A DNA stretch of 64,000 bases from Sphingomonadales bacterium (GTDB taxonomy: Bacteria > Pseudomonadota > Alphaproteobacteria > Sphingomonadales > Sphingomonadaceae): positions 184,902-248,901 of the forward strand of contig JAIXPC010000006.1 of NCBI GenBank assembly GCA_027486415.1, given 5' to 3'. Below are positions 49,457 to 57,114 of this stretch, one piece after another. A program made the translations under genes and the position numbers. The notes under the pieces were generated by a model. The model was not told where the DNA came from. It ran no database searches and was given only the letters and a program-made list of their open reading frames with translations. The stretch's first letter is position 1. Every line of letters starts with the position of its first letter.

Positions 49457-49864
49457 TCAGTCGTCGTAAACGTCGAAACCGTGCGCGCTGATCATGTCTA
49501 TGAAGTCGTCATATTCAGGCTGTTCGCAGCCACCGACAGCGCCACGCAACGTCCGGCGGGTCGAACGCAGGAGCCTCTCTGCCGCTTCGAACTGGGCGCG
49601 GCTGAAATGCTCGTTGGGGATATATCGGTCCATCATGCCGGACGCTTCGATCAGGTCGAGCGCGCCAAGCGCGTCCATCGCAGCGCGGACGGCGCGGGCG
49701 GCGTAAAGCATTGCCCGGCGTTCATGCTCTTCGCCAGCAACGCGGGCGGCAACGTCCGGGTGGCTTGGCGCAAGGCCCATCATCGTCGCCGCAGTCTGCA
49801 AAAGCGCCGGATCGATGCCGGCTGTTGTGGCGACGGATTCCGCCTGTAGTGTGGCTTCAGCCAT
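49457..49864 (-). CDS. Hypothetical protein of the integrated element (attL end)
   Basis: 135 residues, Ala/Glu/Met-rich and predicted largely helical, with an acidic C-terminus (PEYDDFIDMISAHGFDVYDD). No family recognised. ATG at 49864. A 160-bp gap separates it from the divergent cargo gene at 50025 and should hold promoters for both. Confidence 0.6.
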   Translation of the reverse strand: MAEATLQAESVATTAGIDPALLQTAATMMGLAPSHPDVAARVAGEEHERRAMLYAARAVRAAMDALGALDLIEASGMMDRYIPNEHFSRAQFEAAERLLRSTRRTLRGAVGGCEQPEYDDFIDMISAHGFDVYDD

Positions 49865-50024
49865 GATCTGAACTCCCTAGGTTCGGTTGTGGTCAGGGCC
49901 GGGCGCTGTTGGCGCAGCGTTCCGGCCCGTGTGCATTGGCGCACATCGTGGATTCAGCGTCAATAGCGGTAAATTTGCATCTACTTGCGGCCTTGTTTGG
50001 CGTATAGGTGATGCACAGCCATAT

Positions 50025-50573
50025 ATGCCTAAGACCAAAACCAAGTCCGACGCCACGATAGGCGATTTCACCGACGCAATTCGGGCCGGCAACGACTGGG
50101 TTGATACGCGCGTCATCATTGCGCCAGGTGAACGTGACGCCAGAAAGCAGCTGAATACTCGTCGCCGTCCCTGTCCTGCGTTGCTCTGGGGCTGGCTGTC
50201 AGAAGAACAGCGGGCAATGCTCGTCCTGCTTGAGCAGGCGGCACTGATTGCCGGCTACGGCCATGTTCGTTCATGCCTTGCCGCACCTTCCGGTGCTGAC
50301 GGCGCAACAGCAGAGCGGCGCTTATTCCGACGCCAGCGATATGATGCGATGCGGGCAGCGTGCCGCGATCAGGCTGCGCTGAATTTCACCCTGACCGCCT
50401 TAAGCCCGCCCGATCGCGAGTGTTTCGACAATCTCACGGCCCGTTTGATTGGCGGCCCAAGAGCAAAGGCCCGCGCCAAGGCGCATGACTGGATTGCCGC
50501 AACCGCCGGCGATCTGCTTGCGTGGCGGGCGGCAGGCGAGCGGCTTCAGGACGCGTTGCCATGCAGACAGTGA
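50025..50573 (+). CDS. Hypothetical protein, first gene of the rightward pair
   Basis: 182 residues, mostly helical and Ala/Arg-rich, with LLWGWLSEEQRAMLVLLEQA and a C-terminal ARAKAHDWIAATAGDLLAW. No domain recognised. ATG at 50025 taken as start; the upstream frame to 49887 covers the promoter gap. It overlaps the next gene by 13 bp, so the two are probably co-translated. The pair runs against all the morphogenesis genes. Confidence 0.6.
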   Translation: MPKTKTKSDATIGDFTDAIRAGNDWVDTRVIIAPGERDARKQLNTRRRPCPALLWGWLSEEQRAMLVLLEQAALIAGYGHVRSCLAAPSGADGATAERRLFRRQRYDAMRAACRDQAALNFTLTALSPPDRECFDNLTARLIGGPRAKARAKAHDWIAATAGDLLAWRAAGERLQDALPCRQ

Positions 50574-51052
50574 CAAGGGACACGACGCACCTTTCTCGAC
50601 TGCTTATCGAGCGCTTCCCTCAGTTCCGCGTGGCTGCCGTCGATGGCTGGACCGGCGTAGGCAAGACAGCGCTTGCATACAAACTCGCTCACCAACTGGG
50701 ATGCGCCTTTTACGATCTCGATGCAGACGCCAATGCGCCAGGTGTTACAGAGTTTATGACGCCAGAGAGATTGGCAAAGGCCCGCAAAAACCTACAAACA
50801 CACAGCGCTCCGACTATAGTATCAGGGGTTCTGATAAGGTCATTTTTGGCCTCGATAGATATCGAGATTGACGCCAATATATACGTCAAGCGAATTTCAC
50901 CTTGGGGCTGGACAGACGAAGATCAGACGAATTCATTGGCATACATAAACAGCTTTGGCACACCTTCACGCCTCACGCTTGAGATATTTGAATATCATCA
51001 AAAATTCATGCCCCATCGAAATGCTGATTTTATTTTTGAGCGGCCCGCTTAG
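50561..51052 (+). CDS. P-loop NTPase/kinase-like protein, second gene of the rightward pair
   Basis: 163 residues. A Walker A motif DGWTGVGKTALA sits at about residues 29-40, followed by FYDLDADAN, which resembles small-molecule kinases of the uridine/shikimate-kinase type. The C-terminal half is less GC-rich than the rest of the element and matches nothing I recognise. Its place at the att end, in opposite orientation to the phage genes, is where satellites usually carry cargo such as defence genes; that role is inference. ATG at 50561; the 3' end overlaps the next, convergent gene by 4 bp. Confidence 0.65.
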   Translation: MQTVTRDTTHLSRLLIERFPQFRVAAVDGWTGVGKTALAYKLAHQLGCAFYDLDADANAPGVTEFMTPERLAKARKNLQTHSAPTIVSGVLIRSFLASIDIEIDANIYVKRISPWGWTDEDQTNSLAYINSFGTPSRLTLEIFEYHQKFMPHRNADFIFERPA

Positions 51053-51303
51053 GCGAAAGCTGCCTCTGCCCACCAGTCGCCGCCCTCGGCCAGTAGCCGG
51101 TCGCGGTGGCGCTGCCAGTCATCCCGCATGGCGTCCAAGATCGCCGCCTGTTGCTCTGGCGTCGCGCTGGAGTAGTGGCTGGCCATCACCTCGCCCAGAT
51201 AGCCGCAACCAGCCAACAGCATGGCCTCAGGCCCGTGGCGCAACATCTCGGTCCGGTATTCGTCCAGATGCCGGCCTTTGTTCAATCGGCGCTTAATGGG
51301 CAT
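51049..51303 (-). CDS. Small protein downstream of the small terminase gene
   Basis: 84 residues, charged, helical (RHLDEYRTEMLRHGPEAMLL; AAILDAMRDDWQRHRDRLLA). No family recognised. Overlaps the terminase gene by 11 bp, so it belongs to the morphogenesis operon and may act in packaging. Confidence 0.6.
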   Translation of the reverse strand: MPIKRRLNKGRHLDEYRTEMLRHGPEAMLLAGCGYLGEVMASHYSSATPEQQAAILDAMRDDWQRHRDRLLAEGGDWWAEAAFA

Positions 51304-51637
51304 TGCGGCCTCGCCGGTTGCTAGTCAGCGCGGGCGGTCGCGGCGCTTCGGACGGCGCGCCCATATCCAGGTCCAGCTCGCGCACTAGTCGGGCGAAGGC
51401 AACGCGCGCGTCGCGCTGCATGGCAACGGCAGGGTGAGCCTTGATGTTGCCGCTGGCGTCGGTGAAGGTCAGCCCGCCATGATTGGACAGCGCCCGGCGC
51501 GCGGCCTGCATTGTGTCCCAGGCTTCGCACGCGGCCTGCAACAGCTTCAGGTGATGCGGATCCAGCGAATAGTCGGCGGTCACGTCCTGCCACCATGCGG
51601 CGGCTTCTTTGGACAGGTGCCGGGGTGGTGCAGCCAT
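51293..51637 (-). CDS. Phage terminase small subunit, P27 family
   Basis: 114 residues. The order LSKEAAAWWQDVTADYSLDP, LLQAACEAWDTMQAARRAL, then HPAVAMQRDARVAFARLVREL is that of P27-type small terminases, which recognise packaging sites and hand DNA to the large subunit. No large terminase is encoded in the element, so it would have to redirect a helper phage's motor. Confidence 0.85.
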   Translation of the reverse strand: MAAPPRHLSKEAAAWWQDVTADYSLDPHHLKLLQAACEAWDTMQAARRALSNHGGLTFTDASGNIKAHPAVAMQRDARVAFARLVRELDLDMGAPSEAPRPPALTSNRRGRNAH

Positions 51638-51805
51638 GTGCGGTCCTCTGGCCTCGCGCGCGGAACGAACCGGGGCGCTTTGTGTTTGAATTGGCGGACG
51701 GTGGCGATTTCCGGCCCCTCGGTCTGTTAAGATCGAGGTGGCCCCGGTGTGGGGCGGCAGACTGCCGGGGGAGCGTGACAGCCTGCCGCCTGTGAAGTCG
51801 CGCGA

Positions 51806-52948
51806 TTAGGACGCGGCGACCTTCAGCACCTTGATGGCTTCGCTGTTGCGGACCACGCCACCGACGCGCTTGTTGATGTAGAACAAGACGCTGCCCTTCT
51901 TGGTGTAGGGGTCGCGCAGGATGTTAACGCCGGTGCGATCGACGATGGTGTAGCCGCGCTGCCAGTTCCCGAACGCAATCGGGTAGGTGTTGGCGGCGAT
52001 GCCCGGCATATGCTCCGCTTCCACCATCGGGAAGCCAAGCAGCGTCCCCGGCGTGCCTTCACGCAGCGACGGGATGTAGAGCGGGCGGCCCTGCGTGTCC
52101 TTCAGTTCGGACAGGGCTTGAACAACCGCCGTCGACGCCATCCAGGCCGTGCCTTCGCTCTGCCGATAGCCGGCCTTGGTCGCAAAGATCATGGCCAACA
52201 ACTTGCCCGGCAGGTCGGTGCCAAGGGTGGAGGCGTTGCCGGTGGCGATATACTGAATCGCACCGAAGGCGCGGGTGGCGTCGCTGGTTGCGTTGATGGT
52301 GCCAGACAGGAAGCCGCGCGGCTTATTCGTGCCATCGCCGTTGATGAAGGCGTTGCTTTCCTGTTCGGCCAGATGCTCGGCGACGTCCGTGTAGAGGAAG
52401 TCCTCGATATTCGTGGCGAAGTCGTTGAGCAGTTCCTCGGTCACTTCGGCCAGGGCATAGACCGTCCCAAGCGGCGGCGTGATGCTTTCCAGCGTTGGCT
52501 CTGCGGTCGCAGGGCGCGCTCCGGTTTCACCCACCCAGCCCGAACCGGTGCCACGCAAGTTTACCAGCATCCGGTAATTCGGCGTCCCGATCGAACGGAC
52601 GTTGGCCACCAGACGAACCGGCGACATCTTCAGCACCTTGGCCTCAATGTCGGTGGCGATCACCTCAGGCACAGCGAAGCCGCCCGTGGCCCCGGTGGTG
52701 CCACTCATGCCCTTCACGAAGTCCACCAGCGCGGCCTTTTCCTCAGGCTGCACAGCGGCCTTCTGGCCAGCGCCCGCGCCAGCAAACAGAGCAGTCCGCG
52801 CGGCAAGCACCTCGTTCTTCCGCATCTGGTCCTTCAGCTCATGCACCACGCCCTCCAGGCTTGCGGCCTTGCCTTCAAAGCCCTTCAGCGCGGTGTGGAC
52901 GTCATCCACAAACGGCTTAACCATTTGCTCCAGGTTGAAGTCAGTCAT
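51806..52948 (-). CDS. HK97-family phage major capsid protein
   Basis: 380 residues. An N-terminal helical delta/scaffold-like region (about 1-85) precedes the HK97 fold: GGFAVPEVIATDIEAKVLKM, TPPLGTVYALAEVTEELLND, EQESNAFINGDGTNKPRGFL, RQSEGTAWMASTAV and GFPMVEAEHMP. The upstream gene is a prohead protease 4 bp away, so cleavage of the N-terminal region is expected. Full length, no sign of decay. Confidence 0.95.
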   Translation of the reverse strand: MTDFNLEQMVKPFVDDVHTALKGFEGKAASLEGVVHELKDQMRKNEVLAARTALFAGAGAGQKAAVQPEEKAALVDFVKGMSGTTGATGGFAVPEVIATDIEAKVLKMSPVRLVANVRSIGTPNYRMLVNLRGTGSGWVGETGARPATAEPTLESITPPLGTVYALAEVTEELLNDFATNIEDFLYTDVAEHLAEQESNAFINGDGTNKPRGFLSGTINATSDATRAFGAIQYIATGNASTLGTDLPGKLLAMIFATKAGYRQSEGTAWMASTAVVQALSELKDTQGRPLYIPSLREGTPGTLLGFPMVEAEHMPGIAANTYPIAFGNWQRGYTIVDRTGVNILRDPYTKKGSVLFYINKRVGGVVRNSEAIKVLKVAAS

Positions 52949-52952
52949 GTAT

Positions 52953-53597
52953 TCACCTCGTAAGGAACGGCGCGATACGCTGGCGCGCCTCGGTCAAAAG
53001 TGCCGCCAGCGCGGCTGTTTCATTGTCGGACTGATTGGCGGTGATGGCCTTTGCAGCGGCGATCGCTGCCGCCTTGGCCTGCCGGTTGGACATGCCAGCG
53101 GCCTTCAGTGCCGCCTCGATTTCACGCGGCCCCGGTGCGGATTTGACGACTTCAATTACCGCGCCGGGATTGGCAGGGATGGCCACCAGGCTAACCTCCA
53201 ACAAGTCCCCGGCGATGATCTGGCGCGCGCCGCCCGTGGCGGTGCGCTTGGCGTTGGCAAAGCCGATCGACAGCCCGGTAAGCGCGCCGGCTGCAATCAG
53301 TTCGCGGGTTTCCTTGCCGATCTCGGTGGCCATCGCCAGCTTGCCGACGACGCGCAACGCGCCGCCCGTTTCCTCAAAGCCGGTCCAAGAACCGCAGGCC
53401 AGTTCGGCGCGGTGTTCACGCAGCATCGGCAGGCCGCGCCCGCTCGCCATCGCGCGCTCGATCGACGCACGAAATGCGCCCGGCGCAACAGCTTCGCCTT
53501 GCCGGTCGATGTTGCCATAGACGCTGGCCAGCCCGACGATTTCGCCGGCATCGGTCAGCGCCTTGATATTCAGGGGGAAGGATTGTGTCTCAAACAT
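52953..53597 (-). CDS. HK97-family prohead protease
   Basis: 214 residues. The conserved protease core is visible: GLASVYGNIDRQGEAVAPGAF, the His in LREHRAELACGSW, and the Ser in GLSIGFANAKR, then LLEVSLVAIPANP. A Lys/Ala-rich C-terminal extension follows. It processes the capsid protein encoded next to it. Confidence 0.93.
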   Translation of the reverse strand: MFETQSFPLNIKALTDAGEIVGLASVYGNIDRQGEAVAPGAFRASIERAMASGRGLPMLREHRAELACGSWTGFEETGGALRVVGKLAMATEIGKETRELIAAGALTGLSIGFANAKRTATGGARQIIAGDLLEVSLVAIPANPGAVIEVVKSAPGPREIEAALKAAGMSNRQAKAAAIAAAKAITANQSDNETAALAALLTEARQRIAPFLTR

Positions 53598-53725
53598 GGT
53601 AACGCCTCATCAATCGGCCAATCAGCCGTTGAAGCCCTGCCCTTGCGTTCATCCCGAACGCCTTTGGCCAAGGTTGGCGCGCATCCCACGCGACATGAAC
53701 AATATAAGTCCAAAACAGGAACATT

Positions 53726-53989
53726 TCAAGCAGCCCTATGTTTGAGTGTGGCATCAACCATGTCGGCCATGCGGCGCAGGCCGGCTGCGATCTCGGCGCG
53801 TTCCAGATCCAGGCTGGCGATTTGCAACCAACCGATCAGCACGCCGTTCGCGGTCGCTGCCGTCAGGCCGTGGGTATTCAGTGCTTGAACTGCCAGGTGC
53901 AGCACGCCTTGCCGGGCGGTTTCCTCTGCCTCGCTGCCAATTCGCAGCGTGTCGGCAATGATCTGGCCAGGGTCGCCAAAGCCGGTCAT
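53726..53989 (-). CDS. Small element-encoded protein
   Basis: 87 residues, helical (LRIGSEAEETARQGVLHLAV; LDLERAEIAAGLRRMADMVD). Family not recognised. It overlaps the next upstream gene by an ATGA (53986-53989). The 128-bp gap to the protease gene shows no further gene. Confidence 0.6.
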   Translation of the reverse strand: MTGFGDPGQIIADTLRIGSEAEETARQGVLHLAVQALNTHGLTAATANGVLIGWLQIASLDLERAEIAAGLRRMADMVDATLKHRAA

Positions 53990-54213
53990 TGCAGCGTGTT
54001 CCCATCGCGGGCGGCACGCGCTTCGATGTGATTTGCAGCGTCGCGCAACCAATCGGCCAGGGCAGGGCCGCCAATCATATGCTCGCTAAGGTGCAGCATC
54101 CCTGCCAGCCCGCCCTCAGCGATCGCGGCAGGGTTCATGCCGGTTTCGGCCATCCTGTCAGCCGCCTTCACGAACAAGTCATGGCAAAGGCGGATTTGCT
54201 CTTTCTGCGTCAT
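53986..54213 (-). CDS. Small element-encoded protein
   Basis: 75 residues (KEQIRLCHDLFVKAADRMAE, GGPALADWLRDAANHIEARA), helical and somewhat similar in style to its neighbour at 53726, suggesting related or paired proteins. No known family. Start at 54213 because the upstream frame enters the repeat region after the helicase gene. Confidence 0.6.
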   Translation of the reverse strand: MTQKEQIRLCHDLFVKAADRMAETGMNPAAIAEGGLAGMLHLSEHMIGGPALADWLRDAANHIEARAARDGNTLQ

Positions 54214-54335
54214 TTTCGGGTGTCCTGTTTGTGGGAGGGACGATCTAGTTTTGGACGGGGGTTGGCTGGCTCGGCGCGTTGTCCGGCTCAGCGGTTGCCC
54301 AAGTGTCGGGCTTGGCGGGCGCAACAGATTGCGCG

Positions 54336-54419
54336 TTCAATCTATTCAATCTGTTCAATATCGGGCGCGTCATCGTCGCCCGGCTCGTTCCAGTTTGAAC
54401 GGTTTGAATGGTTTGAATG
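54336..54419. repeat. Two opposed triplets of 9-bp repeats, candidate replication origin
   Basis: 54336-54362 holds three tandem units TTCAATCTA / TTCAATCTG / TTCAATATC. 54393-54419 holds three units GTTTGAACG / GTTTGAATG / GTTTGAATG, whose TTGAA core is the reverse complement of TTCAA. The first array runs across the helicase stop codon (54342-54344), so it is not explained by the protein sequence. Confidence 0.6.
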
Positions 54420-55400
54420 GGGGAGATAGCGCCACTTCCCAAAGCCGGCCTTTTCCACCAGCCCCTCGCCGAAAAGGCGCTTAAGCAGGTGCGAGACGTT
54501 ATCCTTTCGCTTGCCGGTTGCGCTCGCGATTTGGGCGGTGGTGAGCGTTTCGCCCTCGGCCTCTTGCAGTAGGTCAAGAATGGCCTGCCGCTCGGTCGTT
54601 TTGGCCCGCTCGCCGGCATCGCCAAGGATGCGCCAGCCTCCGGTCAGCTTGTCGCGCTCAATCGCCACCTCGTAACCGTCGATGTCGCGGCCCTGCCCGC
54701 ACAATTTGGCGGTGCCGCCATGCCGCGCCATGACAAGCAGCGTGTCCGCCATGCCGGTAAGGCCATGCGTGCCGCTAATCGTGTCGAAAGGGTCTTCGGC
54801 ATCAAGTTTGCGAGTGTGGTGGATGACGACAACGGCAAGGCCGGGGTTGCGCTTTGCGAAGTGGTGCAGCGGCCTCAAACCGGCAGCGTCATCATCATAC
54901 GCGCTCCCGCGCCCGGTGCTGGCCGGCTTGATATGCGCCCACGTGTCCAGGACGATCAGCCGTGCCTGCGGATGAGCTGCGGTCCAGGCGTCCAGCGCAT
55001 CGATCAGCCCATCGTCCAAACGCGGCGCGACAGTCTCATAGAAAAGGCGGTCAGGCACATTGCCAGCATGGCCGAACGGAAGAACCTTGCGCTGCCTGTC
55101 TTGCAATCGGCGCTCGCCGTCCTCCAAGGCGCAATAAAGCACGTCGCCGGCTTCGCACTCGATCTTGCCAAAGGCACGTCCACCGGATGCGACGGCGATC
55201 GACATATCCATGACAGCGAACGATTTTCCGAATTTGGGCTTGCCCGCCAAGATCGCCAAACCTTCTGGCAACAGCCCAGGGACGATCTCGCGGACGGGCG
55301 CAAAGGTCATTGCATTAAGCTCGGCGGCGCTCAGCGAGCCGAAGCCCCGTGCCACCTTGTCGGTTTCGCCGAAGCCGGAATAATCAGGAGGTGCGTTCAT
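54342..55400 (-). CDS. RepA-like AAA (RecA-fold) replicative helicase
   Basis: 352 residues. Walker A is ILAGKPKFGKSFAVMDM at about residues 50-66 and Walker B ARLIVLDTWAHIKP, followed by VVVIHHTRKLDAEDPFDTISG, as in RSF1010 RepA-type hexameric helicases and AAA_25 proteins. A winged-helix segment (TTAQIASATGKRKDNVSHLL) near the C-terminus precedes a short Ser/Asn repeat tail. Probably supports replication of the excised element. ATG at 55400, one base after the upstream stop. Confidence 0.82.
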   Translation of the reverse strand: MNAPPDYSGFGETDKVARGFGSLSAAELNAMTFAPVREIVPGLLPEGLAILAGKPKFGKSFAVMDMSIAVASGGRAFGKIECEAGDVLYCALEDGERRLQDRQRKVLPFGHAGNVPDRLFYETVAPRLDDGLIDALDAWTAAHPQARLIVLDTWAHIKPASTGRGSAYDDDAAGLRPLHHFAKRNPGLAVVVIHHTRKLDAEDPFDTISGTHGLTGMADTLLVMARHGGTAKLCGQGRDIDGYEVAIERDKLTGGWRILGDAGERAKTTERQAILDLLQEAEGETLTTAQIASATGKRKDNVSHLLKRLFGEGLVEKAGFGKWRYLPHSNHSNRSNWNEPGDDDAPDIEQIE

Positions 55401-55401
55401 T

Positions 55402-56013
55402 TCATGCCACCCTTTTAAGGTGAGCGCCGGCAATCACAGTCGGGACGCCAGCGGCGCGGGTGAGTAGGCCATTAAGGGTGCGAACCAGCGCGGGATTATC
55501 GAGGATGACGCTGCCGACATGCAGCAGCGGCGACCAGTGCGAGACGGCATCGAGCCGGCCTGCGACCACGTAACCGGGCAAGCAGGCGTCGGGCGGGTCC
55601 GTAGCGCGCAGTCCCGGCACTTGGCCGGCACGGTGCCGGTTGACGTGGGCAAGGCGCTCTGCGGCCCATGCACGAGCGAACGTGCGGCCATCGGTAAACA
55701 GGCGCATTGCTTGGCGCGGTGCAGGCTGGCCACACAGCCACCCACCCGGTTCGCCCACCAGCACCACAGCGCCCGTGCGCCAGTCGATCTGGATCACGTC
55801 GCTATCGGGGTTGGCATCCCATGCAATGAGCGCCTCGGCATCAAGCAGCGGCGGCGGTGAAAGCGCAGCGGCAAGGCGCGGCCCGCGCTCCGTCTGCATG
55901 ACGGCAAACGGTGCCAGGGCGTAAGGGTCAGAAACGCCAAGCGCGTTGCCGATAGCGCGCCAATCATCACCCCTGTGACGCGACTGGGCCGCCTTCCAAT
56001 CGCGGGCGCTCAT
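55402..56013 (-). CDS. Hypothetical protein upstream of the helicase
   Basis: 203 residues, mixed alpha/beta. Features seen are DVIQIDWRTGAVVLVGEPGG, MRLFTDGRTFARAWAAERLA and LPGYVVAGRLDAVSHWSPLL. Its place directly before the helicase suggests a replication role such as a Toprim- or primase-like partner, but no catalytic motif is clear. Overlaps the preceding gene by an ATGA. Confidence 0.6.
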   Translation of the reverse strand: MSARDWKAAQSRHRGDDWRAIGNALGVSDPYALAPFAVMQTERGPRLAAALSPPPLLDAEALIAWDANPDSDVIQIDWRTGAVVLVGEPGGWLCGQPAPRQAMRLFTDGRTFARAWAAERLAHVNRHRAGQVPGLRATDPPDACLPGYVVAGRLDAVSHWSPLLHVGSVILDNPALVRTLNGLLTRAAGVPTVIAGAHLKRVA

Positions 56014-56198
56014 TGGCCACCTCCAAGGCGCAACCGCAACCTGCCGACGATACGGGCGCAGCTTGCCTTGCCGCCGGACGCGGTGTTATCGACTTCGGAC
56101 CGGGAAGGCTGCTTGCCGGTGGCTTCAGCCCTCGTTCCCAGCGCCGCCAAGCTTTCGGGAACGGGGGCTTTGTCTTTATCGTTAAAACAACCGCACAT
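56010..56198 (-). CDS. Small protein between AlpA-like gene and replication genes
   Basis: 62 residues starting MCGCFNDKDKAPVPES. No domain recognised. Called because it is linked on both sides: its ATG shares bases with the AlpA-like stop codon and its stop overlaps the next start (56010-56013). Confidence 0.5.
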   Translation of the reverse strand: MCGCFNDKDKAPVPESLAALGTRAEATGKQPSRSEVDNTASGGKASCARIVGRLRLRLGGGQ

Positions 56199-56401
56199 TA
56201 GGCGGCCACCTCGTCGGCCCAATTGCGCCGGCCATTCAGCCACGCCTCAAGATCAGCGGCCCGCAAAGCAACGCGCCCGGCAGACAGGCGGGAGTATTTC
56301 GGGAAACGTCCGGCGCGCTGTTCTCGCCAGATAGTCGGAAGGGAAAGGCCGATACGGGCGGACACGTCCGCGCGATCGATGAAAAGCTTGTCTGTGTTCA
56401 T
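56198..56401 (-). CDS. AlpA-family excisionase/regulator
   Basis: 67 residues: FIDRADVSARIGLSLPTIWR is the helix-turn-helix, followed by RFPKYSRLSAGRVALRAADLEAWL, as in AlpA/MerR-like excisionases. In P4 and related satellites AlpA controls integrase and excision and starts the lytic programme. A 131-bp gap precedes it, so it probably has its own promoter and heads the replication-capsid operon. Confidence 0.88.
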   Translation of the reverse strand: MNTDKLFIDRADVSARIGLSLPTIWREQRAGRFPKYSRLSAGRVALRAADLEAWLNGRRNWADEVAA

Positions 56402-56532
56402 GTCACCACCTCGTTCTGAAACGTGATGGCTTCGCATGATAGGCACAGAAACTTGCGGCGCAACAGCCCTGTGGCGCGAAAACTTGCCCGAATTTTGGCA
56501 GGTTATCGCGCCAATACCTCAATCACTTCAAA

Positions 56533-57114
56533 TCATGGCGGGGACGTGCTCCGCTTGTCCAAAGCGCCTCTGATCTTTCCGTTTAACGCTTTTGCGCTGT
56601 CGTTTTGGAAGGCCGGCAGCAACCACAGCAACCGGGCAAGCGGCCCGGCCTTGCTGGCATCGGCAACTGCGCCCGCCCTCTCGATCACGCCCGCAAGTTC
56701 GATGACGAGCCACGCATAATCAGCGGTTGGCGCGCCACCCTTGGAGTGCGGGATTTCCCGCCGTGCAAGTTCCAGCGCACCGGCGAGCCGGCCCAAGACG
56801 TCGCGCGCCTCTATGATGATTTCCCGGCTCGGTCCTTGGGGTCTGGCCATCGCCAGTTGCAGCGCGTCTAACACATCCAGGGGCAGCCGTAGGAGTGCGT
56901 CGGCCAGGGTGTCCGCGCGGCCAATCAGGCCCTCCAAATGACCTCTGGCATCTTTAGTAGCAAACGGGTCGCCCTTTTCGGCGAAGGCATGGAATCGCTC
57001 CACCGCCCCCTCGATCGCCGCTACATCCAATCCGGTTGGCAATTTGCCCTCCGCTTTCAGTTGTCGCACCTTCTCGCCCAGGCCATCCATCGGCACACCC
57101 CAGATTGCGCTCAT
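56533..57114 (-). CDS. Hypothetical protein paired with the integrase
   Basis: 193 residues, helical, with ARPQGPSREIIIEARDVLGRLA and ADYAWLVIELAGVIERAGAV. No family recognised. Its start overlaps the integrase stop by 4 bp, so the two are co-expressed. A role in integration control is inference only. Confidence 0.6.
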   Translation of the reverse strand: MSAIWGVPMDGLGEKVRQLKAEGKLPTGLDVAAIEGAVERFHAFAEKGDPFATKDARGHLEGLIGRADTLADALLRLPLDVLDALQLAMARPQGPSREIIIEARDVLGRLAGALELARREIPHSKGGAPTADYAWLVIELAGVIERAGAVADASKAGPLARLLWLLPAFQNDSAKALNGKIRGALDKRSTSPP

